Assembly: GCF_900141735.1 (NCBI RefSeq)
Contig: NZ_FQYO01000002.1
Location: 496,001 to 560,000, forward strand
Source of the DNA: Wenxinia saemankumensis
Lineage (GTDB): Bacteria; Pseudomonadota; Alphaproteobacteria; Rhodobacterales; Rhodobacteraceae
Reading direction: 5' to 3'
DNA length: 64,000 nt
The position numbers and the translations under genes are program-made. Under the pieces are notes generated by a model that was not told the origin of the DNA, made no database searches, and worked only from the letters and a program-made list of their open reading frames with translations. Below, piece by piece: positions 43,670-53,115 of this stretch. The first letter of the stretch is position 1; the number at the start of each line of letters is the position of its first letter.

Positions 43670-45582
43670 GGCGCCTCTCCTGTCCGGTCCAGGCCAGAAG
43701 TGGGATCCGATTGCAGCGCGTGCAACCGGGCATAGGTGCCGGCGGCCGCGATCAGCGCCTCGTGCGTGCCTGTCTCGACCGCGCGGCCGCCCTCCATCAC
43801 CACGATCCGGTCGGCGCGGCGGATCGTCGACAGGCGATGCGCGATCACGATGACCGTCCGCCCCGCCGCCAGGCGGTCCAGCGCCGCCTGCACCACCGCC
43901 TCCGAAGCGGTGTCGAGCGCGCTCGTCGCCTCGTCCAGCAGCAGGATCGGCGCGTCGCGCAGCAGCGCGCGGGCGATGGCGACACGCTGCCGCTGCCCGC
44001 CGGACAGGGCCGAGCCGCGGGGCCCGGCCGGCGTGTCGATCCCCGCATCCAGCCGGGGCAGGAAATCGGCGACATGCGCCGCCTCCAGCACCTCGGCCAG
44101 CCGCGCCTCGCTCACGTCGGTGCGGCCGAGCAGGATGTTCTCGCGGATCGTCTCGTCGAAGAGCAGCGAATCCTGTGTCACCACCGAGAAGAGGTCGCGG
44201 AGCGCGGAGAGGTCCATCTCGGACGGCGCGACGCCCCCGATCGTGACCAAGCCGCCTTCGGGATCGACCATCCGCGTCAGCAGGTTGAAGACCGTGCTCT
44301 TGCCCGCGCCGGACGGCCCGATCAGCGCCGTGGTCCGGCCGGCCGGGGCGGTGAAGGTCAGGCCGTTCAGCACCGGAAGGTCGCCGTAGCGCAGCCGGAC
44401 GTCCCGCAGCGCGATCTCGGGCGCGCCGGCCGGCGCGGGACGCGGCGCCGCGGGACCGGGCAGGGCGGAGCGCTCGCCAAGCAGGGCGCGGATCCGCTCG
44501 ATCGAGGCGGCCGTCGCCTGCCACTGGCCCGACAGGTTGCCGAGCCGGCGCAGCGGCTCGAAGGTCAGGGCCATCGCGGTGAAGAAGGACAGGAATTCGC
44601 CGACGCTCTTCTCCCCCGCGATGATCTCGCGCCCGCCGAAGACGAGCACGGCGACGAAGCCGACGCCCGACATCACGTCCATCAGGGCCGGGATCGCGGC
44701 CTGCCCGGTGGCCGAGCGCGTCTCGGCCCGGACCCTCTCGCGCGCGAGGCGGGCGTAGCGCCCCGACTGGTAGCGCTCCAGACGGTTCAGCTTCACCGGC
44801 ATCAGCCCGTGGAACACCTCGTCGAGCCGGGTCGACATCCGCGCCGCGATCTCGCGCGCGCCGCGGGCGCGGCGACGGACATAGGATTGCGCCAGCATCG
44901 CGGGCAGGACGAGCACGGGGATCCCGACCAGCGCGACCAGCGTCCAGCGCCAGTCCACCGTCAGGGCGACGACCAGCAGCGCGACGACCGAGACGAGGTC
45001 GCGTCCGAAGCCGGTGATGATCCCGCTCCACAGGTTGCCGACCTGTCCGACATCGCCCTGCACCCGCTCGATCAGCGCGCCGGGCGGGTTGCGCTGGTGA
45101 AAGGCGCCGTCCAGCGTCATCAGGTGCGAGAGCAGGTCGCCCCGCATCTCGGCCGCGGTGCGCTCGCGGATCCGGGTCAGCAGGATCCGGTTGCCCATCG
45201 AGGTGACGGCCCGCAGCAGGAAGATCCCCAGGATCGCGCCCCCGACCCACCACATCGCGCCGCTGTCGCCCGCGGTGAAGACGCGGTCGAACATCGGCTC
45301 CATCATCCGCGCCAGCAGGCCGAGCGAGGCGCCCTCCAGCGCCATCAGGACCATCCCGGCGAAGAGCGGCCTGCGGTGGCGGCGCAGATAGGTGCGCCAG
45401 ATCCAGCCCAGCAGGTCGGCGAGACGGCTGTCGCGGGCGCCGGGGGCGGGCCCGCCGGGGATCGCGCCGTCCTCTGCGCCCGTTCCGGGGCCGGTTTCGG
45501 GGCCGGTTTCGGGGCGCGCTCCGGGGCCGGACCGGGGGCCGGGGTCCGGCGCGGCCCCTCGCCGGTCCGGGTCCGGGCTCAT
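43666..45582 (-). CDS. MsbA-type ABC exporter (fused permease and ATPase)
   Basis: A 638-aa half-transporter that should work as a dimer. About 55 Pro/Gly/Glu residues (with GPETGPGTG repeats from a 12-base DNA repeat) precede six membrane helices (about 80–350) and the ATPase: Walker A GPSGAGKST, signature LSGGQRQRVAIARAL, Walker B ILLLDEATSALD, switch AHRLSTI. The family exports lipids, lipid A precursors or drugs; the substrate here is unknown. Both ends overlap neighbours by ATGA: phosphatase upstream, ygfZ downstream. Confidence 0.93.
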   Translation of the reverse strand: MSPDPDRRGAAPDPGPRSGPGARPETGPETGPGTGAEDGAIPGGPAPGARDSRLADLLGWIWRTYLRRHRRPLFAGMVLMALEGASLGLLARMMEPMFDRVFTAGDSGAMWWVGGAILGIFLLRAVTSMGNRILLTRIRERTAAEMRGDLLSHLMTLDGAFHQRNPPGALIERVQGDVGQVGNLWSGIITGFGRDLVSVVALLVVALTVDWRWTLVALVGIPVLVLPAMLAQSYVRRRARGAREIAARMSTRLDEVFHGLMPVKLNRLERYQSGRYARLARERVRAETRSATGQAAIPALMDVMSGVGFVAVLVFGGREIIAGEKSVGEFLSFFTAMALTFEPLRRLGNLSGQWQATAASIERIRALLGERSALPGPAAPRPAPAGAPEIALRDVRLRYGDLPVLNGLTFTAPAGRTTALIGPSGAGKSTVFNLLTRMVDPEGGLVTIGGVAPSEMDLSALRDLFSVVTQDSLLFDETIRENILLGRTDVSEARLAEVLEAAHVADFLPRLDAGIDTPAGPRGSALSGGQRQRVAIARALLRDAPILLLDEATSALDTASEAVVQAALDRLAAGRTVIVIAHRLSTIRRADRIVVMEGGRAVETGTHEALIAAAGTYARLHALQSDPTSGLDRTGEAP

Positions 45583-46205
45583 CGGCCGCGCCTCTCGGCG
45601 AAGCCGCGCGTGGCCTCGGCGGGGTCGTATTCCGTGCGCAGCCAGTCCTCGATCCCGATGGGCCCCCGCGCCAGCCGCGCGGCATAGAGGTCGAGCGTGT
45701 GATCGAGGATCCCGGTAGCCGAGCCGCGCAGGTGCAAGTAGCGCCAGCCGAGTTCCCTGCGCGCCTCCTCCAGCGGGGCGCCCTCGATGGCGAGGCGGTA
45801 GAGCGTCGCCGCCATCCCGGCCCGGTCGGCGCCGGACTTGCAATGCATCAGGAAGGGCCGCTCGGCGGCGCGGAAGGCGGCGATGACGGCGAGGTATTCC
45901 TCGGCCCGCGCGGCCTTGCGGGCATGAAGCCTGACGTCGATCAGGGGCAGCCCGTTCACCGCGCAGGCATGCGAGAGCAGGCGGTAATAGGGGTCGGATT
46001 GCCTCGCCCCGCGCAGGTTCACCACGCTGCGCAGTCCCAGCCGCGCCTTCAGTCGCCGCAGCCGTCCCGCCGTGGGCTGGTTGGACCGCCAGACGCCCGG
46101 CGCGACGGGCCCCAGATTGTGCCACAGGTGCCGCAGCACGCCGTAATCCCGGAACTCGTAGGCGAGCCGGTCGGACAGGCTGGGGGGGATGGGCGGCAGG
46201 GACAT
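45579..46205 (-). CDS. Dual-specificity/tyrosine phosphatase-like protein
   Basis: A 208-aa protein with the Cys-x5-Arg phosphatase loop in MHCKSGADRAGM. It has the early block APGVWRSNQPTAGRLRRLKA, as in SIW14-like and alphaproteobacterial tyrosine phosphatases. A general acid could be the Asp in LIDVRLHARK. It lacks a signal peptide. First gene of a three-gene, ATGA-coupled unit with the ABC exporter and ygfZ. The substrate may be a phospholipid or phosphoprotein; the exporter link hints at an envelope role (inference). Confidence 0.87.
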   Translation of the reverse strand: MSLPPIPPSLSDRLAYEFRDYGVLRHLWHNLGPVAPGVWRSNQPTAGRLRRLKARLGLRSVVNLRGARQSDPYYRLLSHACAVNGLPLIDVRLHARKAARAEEYLAVIAAFRAAERPFLMHCKSGADRAGMAATLYRLAIEGAPLEEARRELGWRYLHLRGSATGILDHTLDLYAARLARGPIGIEDWLRTEYDPAEATRGFAERRGR

Positions 46206-46656
46206 CCGGGGCTCGATAGCGGCAAAGGGCGGGGCCGGGCAAGCGGCGGCCGCATGGCGCGGCGCGGGACGGCCGCCCGGGGCGCATGGTCCGCAGTGGG
46301 GAGGGGGCCGGGGGCCGGGTGGCAGGGGCGCCGGGGCCGTCCGCCGGGAGGGCTTCGCTGGCGGGAGCGATGCGGCCCTGACGGGGCCCGATCGCCGCCG
46401 CCGGCTCACCGGCCGCCCCGGCGCCGGGCCCGTGGCGCGACCGGGCCTGCCCGTCGCGGATCCACGGGGGCGCGGGACGGTCGGCGCCGGAGAGCCGCGG
46501 ATCGCCCGGACCCGCCCCCCGATCCGCAGCCGGTGGCCGGACGGCGCCCCACCGCGTCGCTCGGCACCCCGGATCCCGCGCCGGCAGGCGTTGACCTTCC
46601 CCGGCGCGGGCGTAGGGTCGCGCGGCTCACGATCCGCCCCGAAAGGTCCCCCACAG
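46206..46656. other. 451-base divergent region between phosphatase and aminotransferase genes
   Basis: Very GC-rich, with no recognisable protein or RNA. It must hold the phosphatase-operon promoter at the left and the aminotransferase promoter (listed separately) at the right. Confidence 0.55.
46591..46618 (+). promoter_or_regulatory. Sigma-70-like promoter for the aminotransferase gene
   Basis: TTGACC (46591–46596) and TAGGGT (46613–46618) are separated by 16 bases, and the ATG lies 38 bases beyond. The -35 is near consensus and the -10 is weak but normal for GC-rich alphaproteobacteria. Confidence 0.45.
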
Positions 46657-47832
46657 ATGTTCGCAAACGGCCGCCCCTACCTCGCCATTCCCGGACCCTC
46701 GGTCATGCCCGACCGGGTGCTGCAGGCGATGCACCGGCCGGCGCCGAACATCTACACGGGCGATCTGCACGAGGTGACGATGTCCTGCATCCCCGACCTC
46801 AAGGCGGTGGCGCGGACGGACGGCCACCTCGCCATCTACATCGGCAATGGCCACGCCGCCTGGGAGGCGGCGCTGACCAACGTGGTGGGCGAGGGGGACC
46901 GGGTCCTCGTCCCGGCGACCGGACGCTTCGGCCATGGCTGGGGCGAGATGGCGGCGGGTCTCGGCTGCGAGGTGGAGGTGCTGGATTTCGGCCAGTCCTC
47001 CCCCGTCGATCCCGGCAGGCTGGAAGAGGCGCTGCGGGCGGATACCGACCGGCGGATCAAGGCGGTCCTGGCGGTCCATGTCGACACCTCCACCGGGGTG
47101 AAGTCCGATCTCGCCGCGATGCGTGCCGCGCTCGACGCGGCGGGACACCCGGCGCTCCTGATGGGCGACACGATCGCCTCGCTCGGCTGCGACGTTGTCG
47201 AGATGGACGCCTGGGGCGTCGACGTGCTGGTCAGCGCCTGCCAGAAGGGGCTGATGACGCCGCCCGGCCTCGGCTTCGTGTGGTTCAACGACCGGGCCGA
47301 CGCGGTCCGGGCGACGCGCGGGCGGGTGTCCAACTACTGGGACTGGGTGCCGCGCTCGCGTCCCGATTTCTACTACCAGAACTTCTGCGGCACCGCGCCG
47401 ACGCACCACATCTACGCCCTGCGCGCCGCGCTCGACATGATCGGGGAGGAGGGGCTGGACGCGGTCCATGCACGGCACGAGGCCCTGGCCCGCGCGCTCT
47501 GGGCCGCCGTCGACGCCTGGGGGGCGCAGGGGGCGATCCGTCTGAACGTCGCCGATCCGGCCGCGCGCAGCCGGGCGGTCACCTCGATCCATGCCGGCGG
47601 CACCGATGGCGACCGCCTGCGCGACTGGTGCGAGAGGCAGGCCGGGCTGGTGCTCGGCATCGGGCTGGGGCGCGAGCCGACCTCCGCCTGGTTCCGCGTC
47701 GGGCATATGGGCCATGTCAACGCGCCGATGCTGCTGGGGGCCATCGCGACGATGGAGGCCGGGCTGACTGCCCTGTCGATCCCGCACGGGACCGGCGCGG
47801 TCGAGGCGGCGACCAGCGCGCTGGTGAGCTGA
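46657..47832 (+). CDS. Class V aminotransferase, alanine/serine-glyoxylate type
   Basis: A 391-aa PLP enzyme. The PLP lysine is Lys197 in SACQKGLMTPPGLGF; the opening IPGPSVMPDRVLQAM and YIGNGHAAWEAAL fit the glyoxylate aminotransferase group. Candidate reactions are serine–glyoxylate, alanine–glyoxylate or (S)-ureidoglycine–glyoxylate transamination. The last would connect to allA/allE 40 kb away, but nothing local supports it over photorespiration-like glycolate use. The ATG at 46657 starts the family sequence. Confidence 0.88.
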   Translation: MFANGRPYLAIPGPSVMPDRVLQAMHRPAPNIYTGDLHEVTMSCIPDLKAVARTDGHLAIYIGNGHAAWEAALTNVVGEGDRVLVPATGRFGHGWGEMAAGLGCEVEVLDFGQSSPVDPGRLEEALRADTDRRIKAVLAVHVDTSTGVKSDLAAMRAALDAAGHPALLMGDTIASLGCDVVEMDAWGVDVLVSACQKGLMTPPGLGFVWFNDRADAVRATRGRVSNYWDWVPRSRPDFYYQNFCGTAPTHHIYALRAALDMIGEEGLDAVHARHEALARALWAAVDAWGAQGAIRLNVADPAARSRAVTSIHAGGTDGDRLRDWCERQAGLVLGIGLGREPTSAWFRVGHMGHVNAPMLLGAIATMEAGLTALSIPHGTGAVEAATSALVS

Positions 47833-47839
47833 TCCGCGC

Positions 47840-48019
47840 CTAGCCGCGGCGCGGCAGGGCGAGGATCGCCCGGTCGAGCGCCGCGCCGGCGAGCAGCGCC
47901 CAGATCCACCCGGCGAGCGCGGCGAGGGTGAGCAGCGCCATGAAGAGCAGCAGGCCCGTCACGGCGAGGAAGGCGTCGGTGTAATCGGGCGCGCGGCCCG
48001 GCGGCGTGCGGTGGGACAT
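47840..48019 (-). CDS. Small hypothetical membrane protein
   Basis: A possible 59-aa product, MSHRTPPGRAPDYTDAFLAV..., with two short or one long hydrophobic stretch (FLAVTGLLLFMALLTLAALA, then WIWALLAGAALDRAIL). It ends seven bases from the aminotransferase stop (convergent) and follows the next gene by 37 bases in the same direction. No known family recognised and no clear ribosome binding site, so it could be chance. Confidence 0.5.
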   Translation of the reverse strand: MSHRTPPGRAPDYTDAFLAVTGLLLFMALLTLAALAGWIWALLAGAALDRAILALPRRG

Positions 48020-48056
48020 CTGAGGTCTCGGCTCGGGCTCTTCCCCGCCGGCGAAG

Positions 48057-49196
48057 CTAGGGCGCGGCGGCGGCGGGAACAGATCGCCTCGCGGCCTCCA
48101 GCGCTTGCGGCAGGGCGGCGGCGAACAGGTCGAGATCGGCTCGGGTGCCGCAGCTGACTCGGATGCAGCGGTCCTGAGGCGCGACGAAGGGCATCCGCAC
48201 GAAGAGGCCCCGCTCGGCCAGCCCGGCCAGCACGGCCCGGGCAAAGGCGCCGTCCCGGCCGCAATCCACCGCGACGAAATTGGTGGCGGAGGGCAGGGGC
48301 GACAGGCCGTTCTCGCGCGCGATGGCGCCGATCCGGTCCCGGGCGGCGGCGATCCCGCCCTGCACCCGGGCGAGATGCGCGCCGTCCGCCAGCGCGGCGC
48401 GCGCGCCGTCCTGGCTGACCCGCGACAGGCCGAAATGGTTGCGCACCCGGTCGAAGGCCGAGATGACCGGCGCCGCGCCGATCGCGTAGCCGACCCGGAT
48501 CCCGGCGAGGCCGTAGCCCTTGGAGAAGGTGCGCAGCCGCAGCACCCGGGGATCGCCGGGGTCGAGCGGCGGCGCCGTCCCCTCCGGCGCGCATTCCAGG
48601 TAGGCCTCGTCGAGTAGCAGCAGGCACCCCTCGGGGACCGCCTCGATCATGCGCTGCACCGTCCCGGCCTCGTGCCAGCTTCCCGTCGGGTTGTCGGGAT
48701 TGGCGAAGTAGACGAGCTTCGCCCCGGTCTCGCGCGCGGCGGCGATCAGCGCCTCGGGGTCCTCGGCATCGTCGCGGTAGGGCACCGCGTGAAGCACCCC
48801 GCCGAAGCCCGTCACGTGGTAGTTGAAGGTCGGGTAGGCCCCGGCGGAGGTGACGACCGCGTCCCCGGGCGCGACGAAGAGACGGACGATCAGCCCCAGC
48901 AGCCCGTCGATCCCCTCGCCGGGCAGGACATGGGCGGGCGCGACGCCCAGATGCGCGGCGAGCGCGGCGCGCAGCTCGTGCGCCTCCGGGTCGGGATACA
49001 TCCAGGCGTCCTGCGCCGCGCGGGCCATCGCCGCGACCGCCGACGGGGAGGGGCCCCAGACGCTCTCGTTCGCGCCGAGCCGGGCGGCGAAGGGCACGCC
49101 CGTCCGCCGCTCCTGCGTCTCGGGCCCGACGAAGGGGACGGTGGCGGGCAGGGAGGCGGCGAGCGGGGTCAGGCGGGGATCGGTCGGATCGGTCAT
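48057..49196 (-). CDS. Class I/II aminotransferase, HisC-like
   Basis: A 379-aa PLP enzyme resembling histidinol-phosphate aminotransferase. It has LGANESVWGPSP near the N-terminus, FANPDNPTGSW, LLLLDEAYLEC, PLP lysine Lys226 in TFSKGYGLAG, and Arg in RVSCGT. Several alphaproteobacteria carry such a second HisC-like enzyme acting on aromatic amino acids, so I do not call it hisC; no histidine genes are nearby. The ATG at 49196 gives MTDPTDPRLTPLAA. Confidence 0.88.
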   Translation of the reverse strand: MTDPTDPRLTPLAASLPATVPFVGPETQERRTGVPFAARLGANESVWGPSPSAVAAMARAAQDAWMYPDPEAHELRAALAAHLGVAPAHVLPGEGIDGLLGLIVRLFVAPGDAVVTSAGAYPTFNYHVTGFGGVLHAVPYRDDAEDPEALIAAARETGAKLVYFANPDNPTGSWHEAGTVQRMIEAVPEGCLLLLDEAYLECAPEGTAPPLDPGDPRVLRLRTFSKGYGLAGIRVGYAIGAAPVISAFDRVRNHFGLSRVSQDGARAALADGAHLARVQGGIAAARDRIGAIARENGLSPLPSATNFVAVDCGRDGAFARAVLAGLAERGLFVRMPFVAPQDRCIRVSCGTRADLDLFAAALPQALEAARRSVPAAAAP

Positions 49197-49236
49197 GGCG
49201 CCGAGGATTGGGGCCGGGCGCCGCCGCTGTAAAGGC

Positions 49237-49572
49237 TCAGCGGTAGCGTGCGCTCCGCCGGCGCTGCTCCATCATCATGTCGTGGCGCAGCTGGATCCGG
49301 CTGACCTCGGTCATCAGCCGGCGGCGATCCTCGGGATCGTCGCAGGCCTTGAGCCGGGCGCGCGCGGCGGCGAGGTCGCGCATCACCTGGACCTCGGGCG
49401 GGATCGCGCCGTTCTCGGCCATCAGGCGGTAGCCGATCTCCTCCGCCGCGTCGACGGCCCCGTCGCGCGTCTTCTCGGGCAGCGGCTTGCCGGCCCCGGG
49501 CAGGTGGTCGAAGACGCCGTCCTCGGCGGCCTTGTCGATCAGGCGTTCGGTGAGGCGGGCGAGGAAGCGCAT
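49237..49572 (-). CDS. DUF1992 family protein
   Basis: A 111-aa protein containing the DUF1992 core: DKAAEDGVFDHLPGAGKPLP, then a helical C-terminal half (NGAIPPEVQVMRDLAAARAR). This domain, sometimes labelled DnaJ-homologue subfamily C member 28, has no settled role. The end is Arg-rich (MMEQRRRSARYR). It stands alone between hisC-like and an intergenic tandem repeat. Confidence 0.9.
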   Translation of the reverse strand: MRFLARLTERLIDKAAEDGVFDHLPGAGKPLPEKTRDGAVDAAEEIGYRLMAENGAIPPEVQVMRDLAAARARLKACDDPEDRRRLMTEVSRIQLRHDMMMEQRRRSARYR

Positions 49573-49976
49573 GGACGGGCCTGCTGGAGGGTGCGGGGGA
49601 GGTGCTGCGGGGGGTGGGTGCGACCCACCCTACATGGCGCCGGGAGAGGCGGCGGGCAAGGGTCGGGCGTTCGACAGGGGGGCGACCCCGTCGCGCCCTT
49701 CCGACCCCGTAGGATGGGTCGCACCCATCCGTGACAGCGGCCGCCCGCCCCTGTTCCGGGGGGGGGCGCGACCGCCACCCACCGATCCCGTCGAGTGGGT
49801 CGCACCCACCCGCGACGATCGCCGCCCGGGCTCAGATCCGGGGGTTTCGCGACCGCCACCCACCGATCCCGTAGGGTGGGTCGCATCCACCCGCGACGAT
49901 CGCCGCTCTTCCTGCGGACCAGCGCCCTATCCCGGGGCGCGGTCCCGCGGCCCCGTGCGGAACCGTCCGGCGCGGC
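49573..49976. other. 404-base intergenic region dominated by repeats
   Basis: Contains the DUF1992 promoter, the hairpin and 81-base repeat array listed separately, and the end of valS. Open frames on both strands read out the repeat as DPVGWVAPTRDD-like or RGWVRPT-like peptides. I treat these as translation of non-coding repeats. Confidence 0.6.
49613..49892. repeat. 81-base tandem repeat with conserved hairpin, three copies, plus one inverted copy of the hairpin
   Basis: Hairpins start at 49712 (GGATGGGT-cgc-ACCCATCC), 49795 (GTGGGT-cgc-ACCCAC) and 49874 (GGGTGGGT-cgc-ATCCACCC). Aligned cores (TGGGTCGCA preceded by a/g) sit at 49714, 49795 and 49876, exactly 81 bases apart. Between them CGACCGCCACCCACCGATCC is shared. 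A further hairpin at 49613–49629 (GGTGGGT-gcg-ACCCACC) has the inverse centre. Paired changes in the arms (A with T in the first copy, G·U in the last) keep the stems. Confidence 0.8.
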
Positions 49977-52943
49977 TCACCCGATCTCTTCCAGCCGGGC
50001 GAGCGCGGCGCGCAGCTGGGCGGCCTCCTCCTGCCGGAGGGCGAGGTTCGCTTTCGCCTCCTCCACCACTTCGGGCGGGGCGGAGGCGGCGAAGTTGGGA
50101 TTGCCGAGCCGCTTCTCGAGGCCGCCGATCTCCTTGTCGAGCTTGGCGGCGGACTTGCCGATCCGGGCCTTCTCGGCCTCCACGTCGATGATGTCGGCCA
50201 GCGGCAGGGCGAAGGACGCGCCGCGCACCGGCACGGCGAGCGATCCCTTCGGCGCCGTGCCGTCCGTGATCTCCCCCACCCGGGCGAGGCGCTTGATCAG
50301 CGCCTCGTTGGCGCTCAGCGCGGCGCGGGCCGCCCCGTCCATCTCCTCGGCCACGACGGGGACGTGCAGGCCGGCGGGCACGTTCATCTGGGCCCGGGCC
50401 GACCGGATCCCCTCGATCAGCGAGATCGTCCAGCGCATCTCGGCCTCGGCGCCCTCGTCGGCGAGATCGGCGGCGGCCTCCGCCGGCCAGTCGGTGACGG
50501 CGAGCAGCCTCTCGCGGTCGCCGGTGGTCGACCAGAGCTCCTCCGTGACGAAGGGCACGATGGGATGCAGCAGGATCAGGCAGCGATCCAGCACCCAGGC
50601 CATCGTCTCGCGCGTCTCGGTCTTCTCGTCCTCGCTGCCGTCCAGCAGCAGCGGCTTGGAGAATTCCACGTACCAGTCGCAGACCACGCCCCAGACGAAG
50701 GCGTAGAGCGCCTGCGCCGCGTCGTTGAAGCGGTAGGCGGCGAGGGCGGCATCCACCTCCTCGCGGACCTTCGCCGTCTCGGCCATGATCCAGCGGTTCA
50801 CGGTGGCCGTCGGGGCGGGGGTGCCGGTGCCCCGCGCCTCGAACACGCCGTTCATCTCGGCGAAGCGGCAGGCGTTCCAGAGCTTCGTCGTGAAGTTGCG
50901 GTAGCCCTTGATCCGGTCCTCGGAGAACTTGAGCACGCCGCCGATGGACGCCATCGCCGCATTGGCGAAGCGCAGCGGGTCGGCGCCGTACTGGTCGATG
51001 ATGTCGAGCGGGTCGACCACGTTGCCCGTGGTCTTGGACATCTTCTTGCCCTTCTCGTCCCGGACGAGGCCGTGCAGGTAGACCGTGTGGAACGGCGCCT
51101 GGTCCATGACGGCGTAGGACATCATCATCATCCGGGCGACCCAGAAGAACAGGATGTCCTGCCCGGTGACGAGCACGTCGGTCGGGAAGTACTTCAGCGC
51201 GGGGTCGTCGTTCGGCCAGCCCAGCGTGCCGAAGGGCCAGAGGCCGGAGGAGAACCAGGTGTCGAGGACGTCGGGATCCTGCGTCAGGGTCCTGCCGGGG
51301 GCCATGGCCTGCGCCTCGGCCTCGGTCGCGGCACAGTAGCGGTTCCCGTCCTCGTCATACCACACCGGGATCCGGTGCCCCCACCAGAGCTGGCGCGAGA
51401 TGCACCAGGGCTCGATGTTCTCGAGCCAGTGGTAGTAGGTCTTCTCGCCGCTCTCGGGCATGATCCTGACCGTCCCGTCGCGGACGGCGTCCAGCGCGGG
51501 GCCGACGATCTTGGCCGTGTCGACGAACCACTGGTCGGTGAGCATCGGCTCGATCACCACGCCCGAGCGGTCGCCGAAGGGCTGCATGATCGGCTTGGAT
51601 TCGATCAGCGGGACGAGCTCGGCGTCGCGCACCTCGCCGCCCTCCTCGGGGGCGACGGGGCGGGGAACCGGGCCGAGGCGGGGGTCGGTATCCTCGGTCA
51701 TCACGGCAAGGCCCTCGACCGTGATCTCCTCCACCACCTTCTGCCGCGCCTCCAGCCGGTCGAGGCCGCGCAGATGGTCGGGCACGAGGTTCAGGGCGTC
51801 GACCTCGGCCTCGCTCATCTCGAAGGGCTGCTCGGCGAGGCCGGGCGTGGCGTAGCCGTTCGCCACCAGCCAGGCCCGCGAGGCGCGGTCGGCGGTGGCC
51901 GCGCATTCGGCATAGGCCGGCCCGTCGCCGCGCATCGCGCCCTTCTCGTCCATCAGGCGGTACATCGGGATGCCCACGCGCTTGGCCACCGCGTAGTCGT
52001 TGAAGTCGTGGGCGCCGGTGATCTTCACCGCGCCCGAGCCGAAGGCCGGGTCGGGATACTCGTCGGTGACGATGGGGATCAGGCGACGGTGCTCCTTGGG
52101 CCCCACCGGGATCTCGCAGAGTTTCCCGACGATCGGCGCGTAACGCTCATCCTTCGGGTGAACCGCGACCGCGCCGTCGCCCAGCATCGTCTCGGGCCGG
52201 GTCGTCGCGATCGAGATGTAGTCGCGCTCCTCCTCGAAGAGGACGTTCCCGTCCTCGTCGCGCTCGACATAGGTGTAGGTGGCCCCGCCCGCGAGCGGGT
52301 ACTTGAAGTGCCACATATGGCCGGGCACCTCGCGGTTCTCCACCTCGAGATCGCTGATCGCGGTCTCGAAATGGGGATCCCAGTTCACCAGCCGCTTGCC
52401 GCGGAAGATCAGCCCGTCCTCGTACATCCTGACGAAGACCCGGATCACGGCGTCATGGAAGTTGCCCTCCTCGCCCGCCGGGGCGCCGGGGGCGCCGGAC
52501 ATGGTGAAGGCGTTGCGCTCCCAGTCGCAGGAGGCGCCGAGGCGCTTCAGCTGCCCGATGATCGTGTCGCCGTATTGCTGCTTCCACTCCCAGATCTTCG
52601 CCGTGAAGTCCTCGCGGCTCATGTCCTGGCGGCGCAGGTTGCTCTCGGCCTTCAGCTTCTTCTCGACCTGCAGTTGCGTGGCGATGCCGGCATGGTCCTG
52701 CCCGGGCTGCCAGAGCGTGTCGAAGCCCCGCATCCGGTGCCAGCGCACGAGGATGTCCTGCAGCGTGTTGTTGAAGGCGTGGCCCAGATGCAGCGCGCCG
52801 GTCACGTTGGGCGGCGGGATCATCACGGTGAAGGTCTCGTCCCGGCGGGCATTCGCGCCCGCGCGGAACGCGCCGGCCTCTTCCCAGGCGGCGCTGATCC
52901 GCGGTTCGGCCTCGGCGGCGTCGAAGGTCTTTTCCATCGGCAT
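49977..52943 (-). CDS. valS: Valine-tRNA ligase
   Basis: A 988-aa class I synthetase. HIGH appears as HLGH in [19 protein letters not shown] as KKMSKTTGN; the editing domain ([20 protein letters not shown]) and the C-terminal coiled coil ([20 protein letters not shown], repeated Glu/Lys) are present. I take the ATG at 52943 ([13 protein letters not shown]), which has GAGGA ten bases upstream. ATG 52964 would add seven residues and is possible. The 81-base repeat array begins 85 bases after the stop. Confidence 0.97.
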   Translation of the reverse strand: MPMEKTFDAAEAEPRISAAWEEAGAFRAGANARRDETFTVMIPPPNVTGALHLGHAFNNTLQDILVRWHRMRGFDTLWQPGQDHAGIATQLQVEKKLKAESNLRRQDMSREDFTAKIWEWKQQYGDTIIGQLKRLGASCDWERNAFTMSGAPGAPAGEEGNFHDAVIRVFVRMYEDGLIFRGKRLVNWDPHFETAISDLEVENREVPGHMWHFKYPLAGGATYTYVERDEDGNVLFEEERDYISIATTRPETMLGDGAVAVHPKDERYAPIVGKLCEIPVGPKEHRRLIPIVTDEYPDPAFGSGAVKITGAHDFNDYAVAKRVGIPMYRLMDEKGAMRGDGPAYAECAATADRASRAWLVANGYATPGLAEQPFEMSEAEVDALNLVPDHLRGLDRLEARQKVVEEITVEGLAVMTEDTDPRLGPVPRPVAPEEGGEVRDAELVPLIESKPIMQPFGDRSGVVIEPMLTDQWFVDTAKIVGPALDAVRDGTVRIMPESGEKTYYHWLENIEPWCISRQLWWGHRIPVWYDEDGNRYCAATEAEAQAMAPGRTLTQDPDVLDTWFSSGLWPFGTLGWPNDDPALKYFPTDVLVTGQDILFFWVARMMMMSYAVMDQAPFHTVYLHGLVRDEKGKKMSKTTGNVVDPLDIIDQYGADPLRFANAAMASIGGVLKFSEDRIKGYRNFTTKLWNACRFAEMNGVFEARGTGTPAPTATVNRWIMAETAKVREEVDAALAAYRFNDAAQALYAFVWGVVCDWYVEFSKPLLLDGSEDEKTETRETMAWVLDRCLILLHPIVPFVTEELWSTTGDRERLLAVTDWPAEAAADLADEGAEAEMRWTISLIEGIRSARAQMNVPAGLHVPVVAEEMDGAARAALSANEALIKRLARVGEITDGTAPKGSLAVPVRGASFALPLADIIDVEAEKARIGKSAAKLDKEIGGLEKRLGNPNFAASAPPEVVEEAKANLALRQEEAAQLRAALARLEEIG

Positions 52944-53115
52944 GTCGGTCTCGTCCTCGGGCATCACGTCGGCGTCGGTATCGGGCGCGGGGGCGGTCTA
53001 GCGCGCGGGGCGGGGCGGGTCCAGCGGCGGGCGGTCTGGACACCGGCGCCGGGGCGGCTAGGCTCCGCCCCGCGCCGGCGGGCCGTCCCGCCCGGCGCGC
53101 CAGGAGGACGGACCC

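Noticed and set aside
48057-49196. Calling the PLP enzyme hisC
   Set aside because: HisC-like features are clear, but alphaproteobacteria often have paralogues for aromatic amino acids and no his genes are nearby.
49613-49892. Possible CRISPR array
   Set aside because: Units are contiguous 81-mers with diverging interiors and no unique spacers of constant length; no cas genes are present.
49487-50191. Open frame of 234 codons containing a 27-residue repeated peptide
   Set aside because: It reads through the 81-base non-coding repeat and into antisense valS. The repeated peptide follows from the period being a multiple of three.
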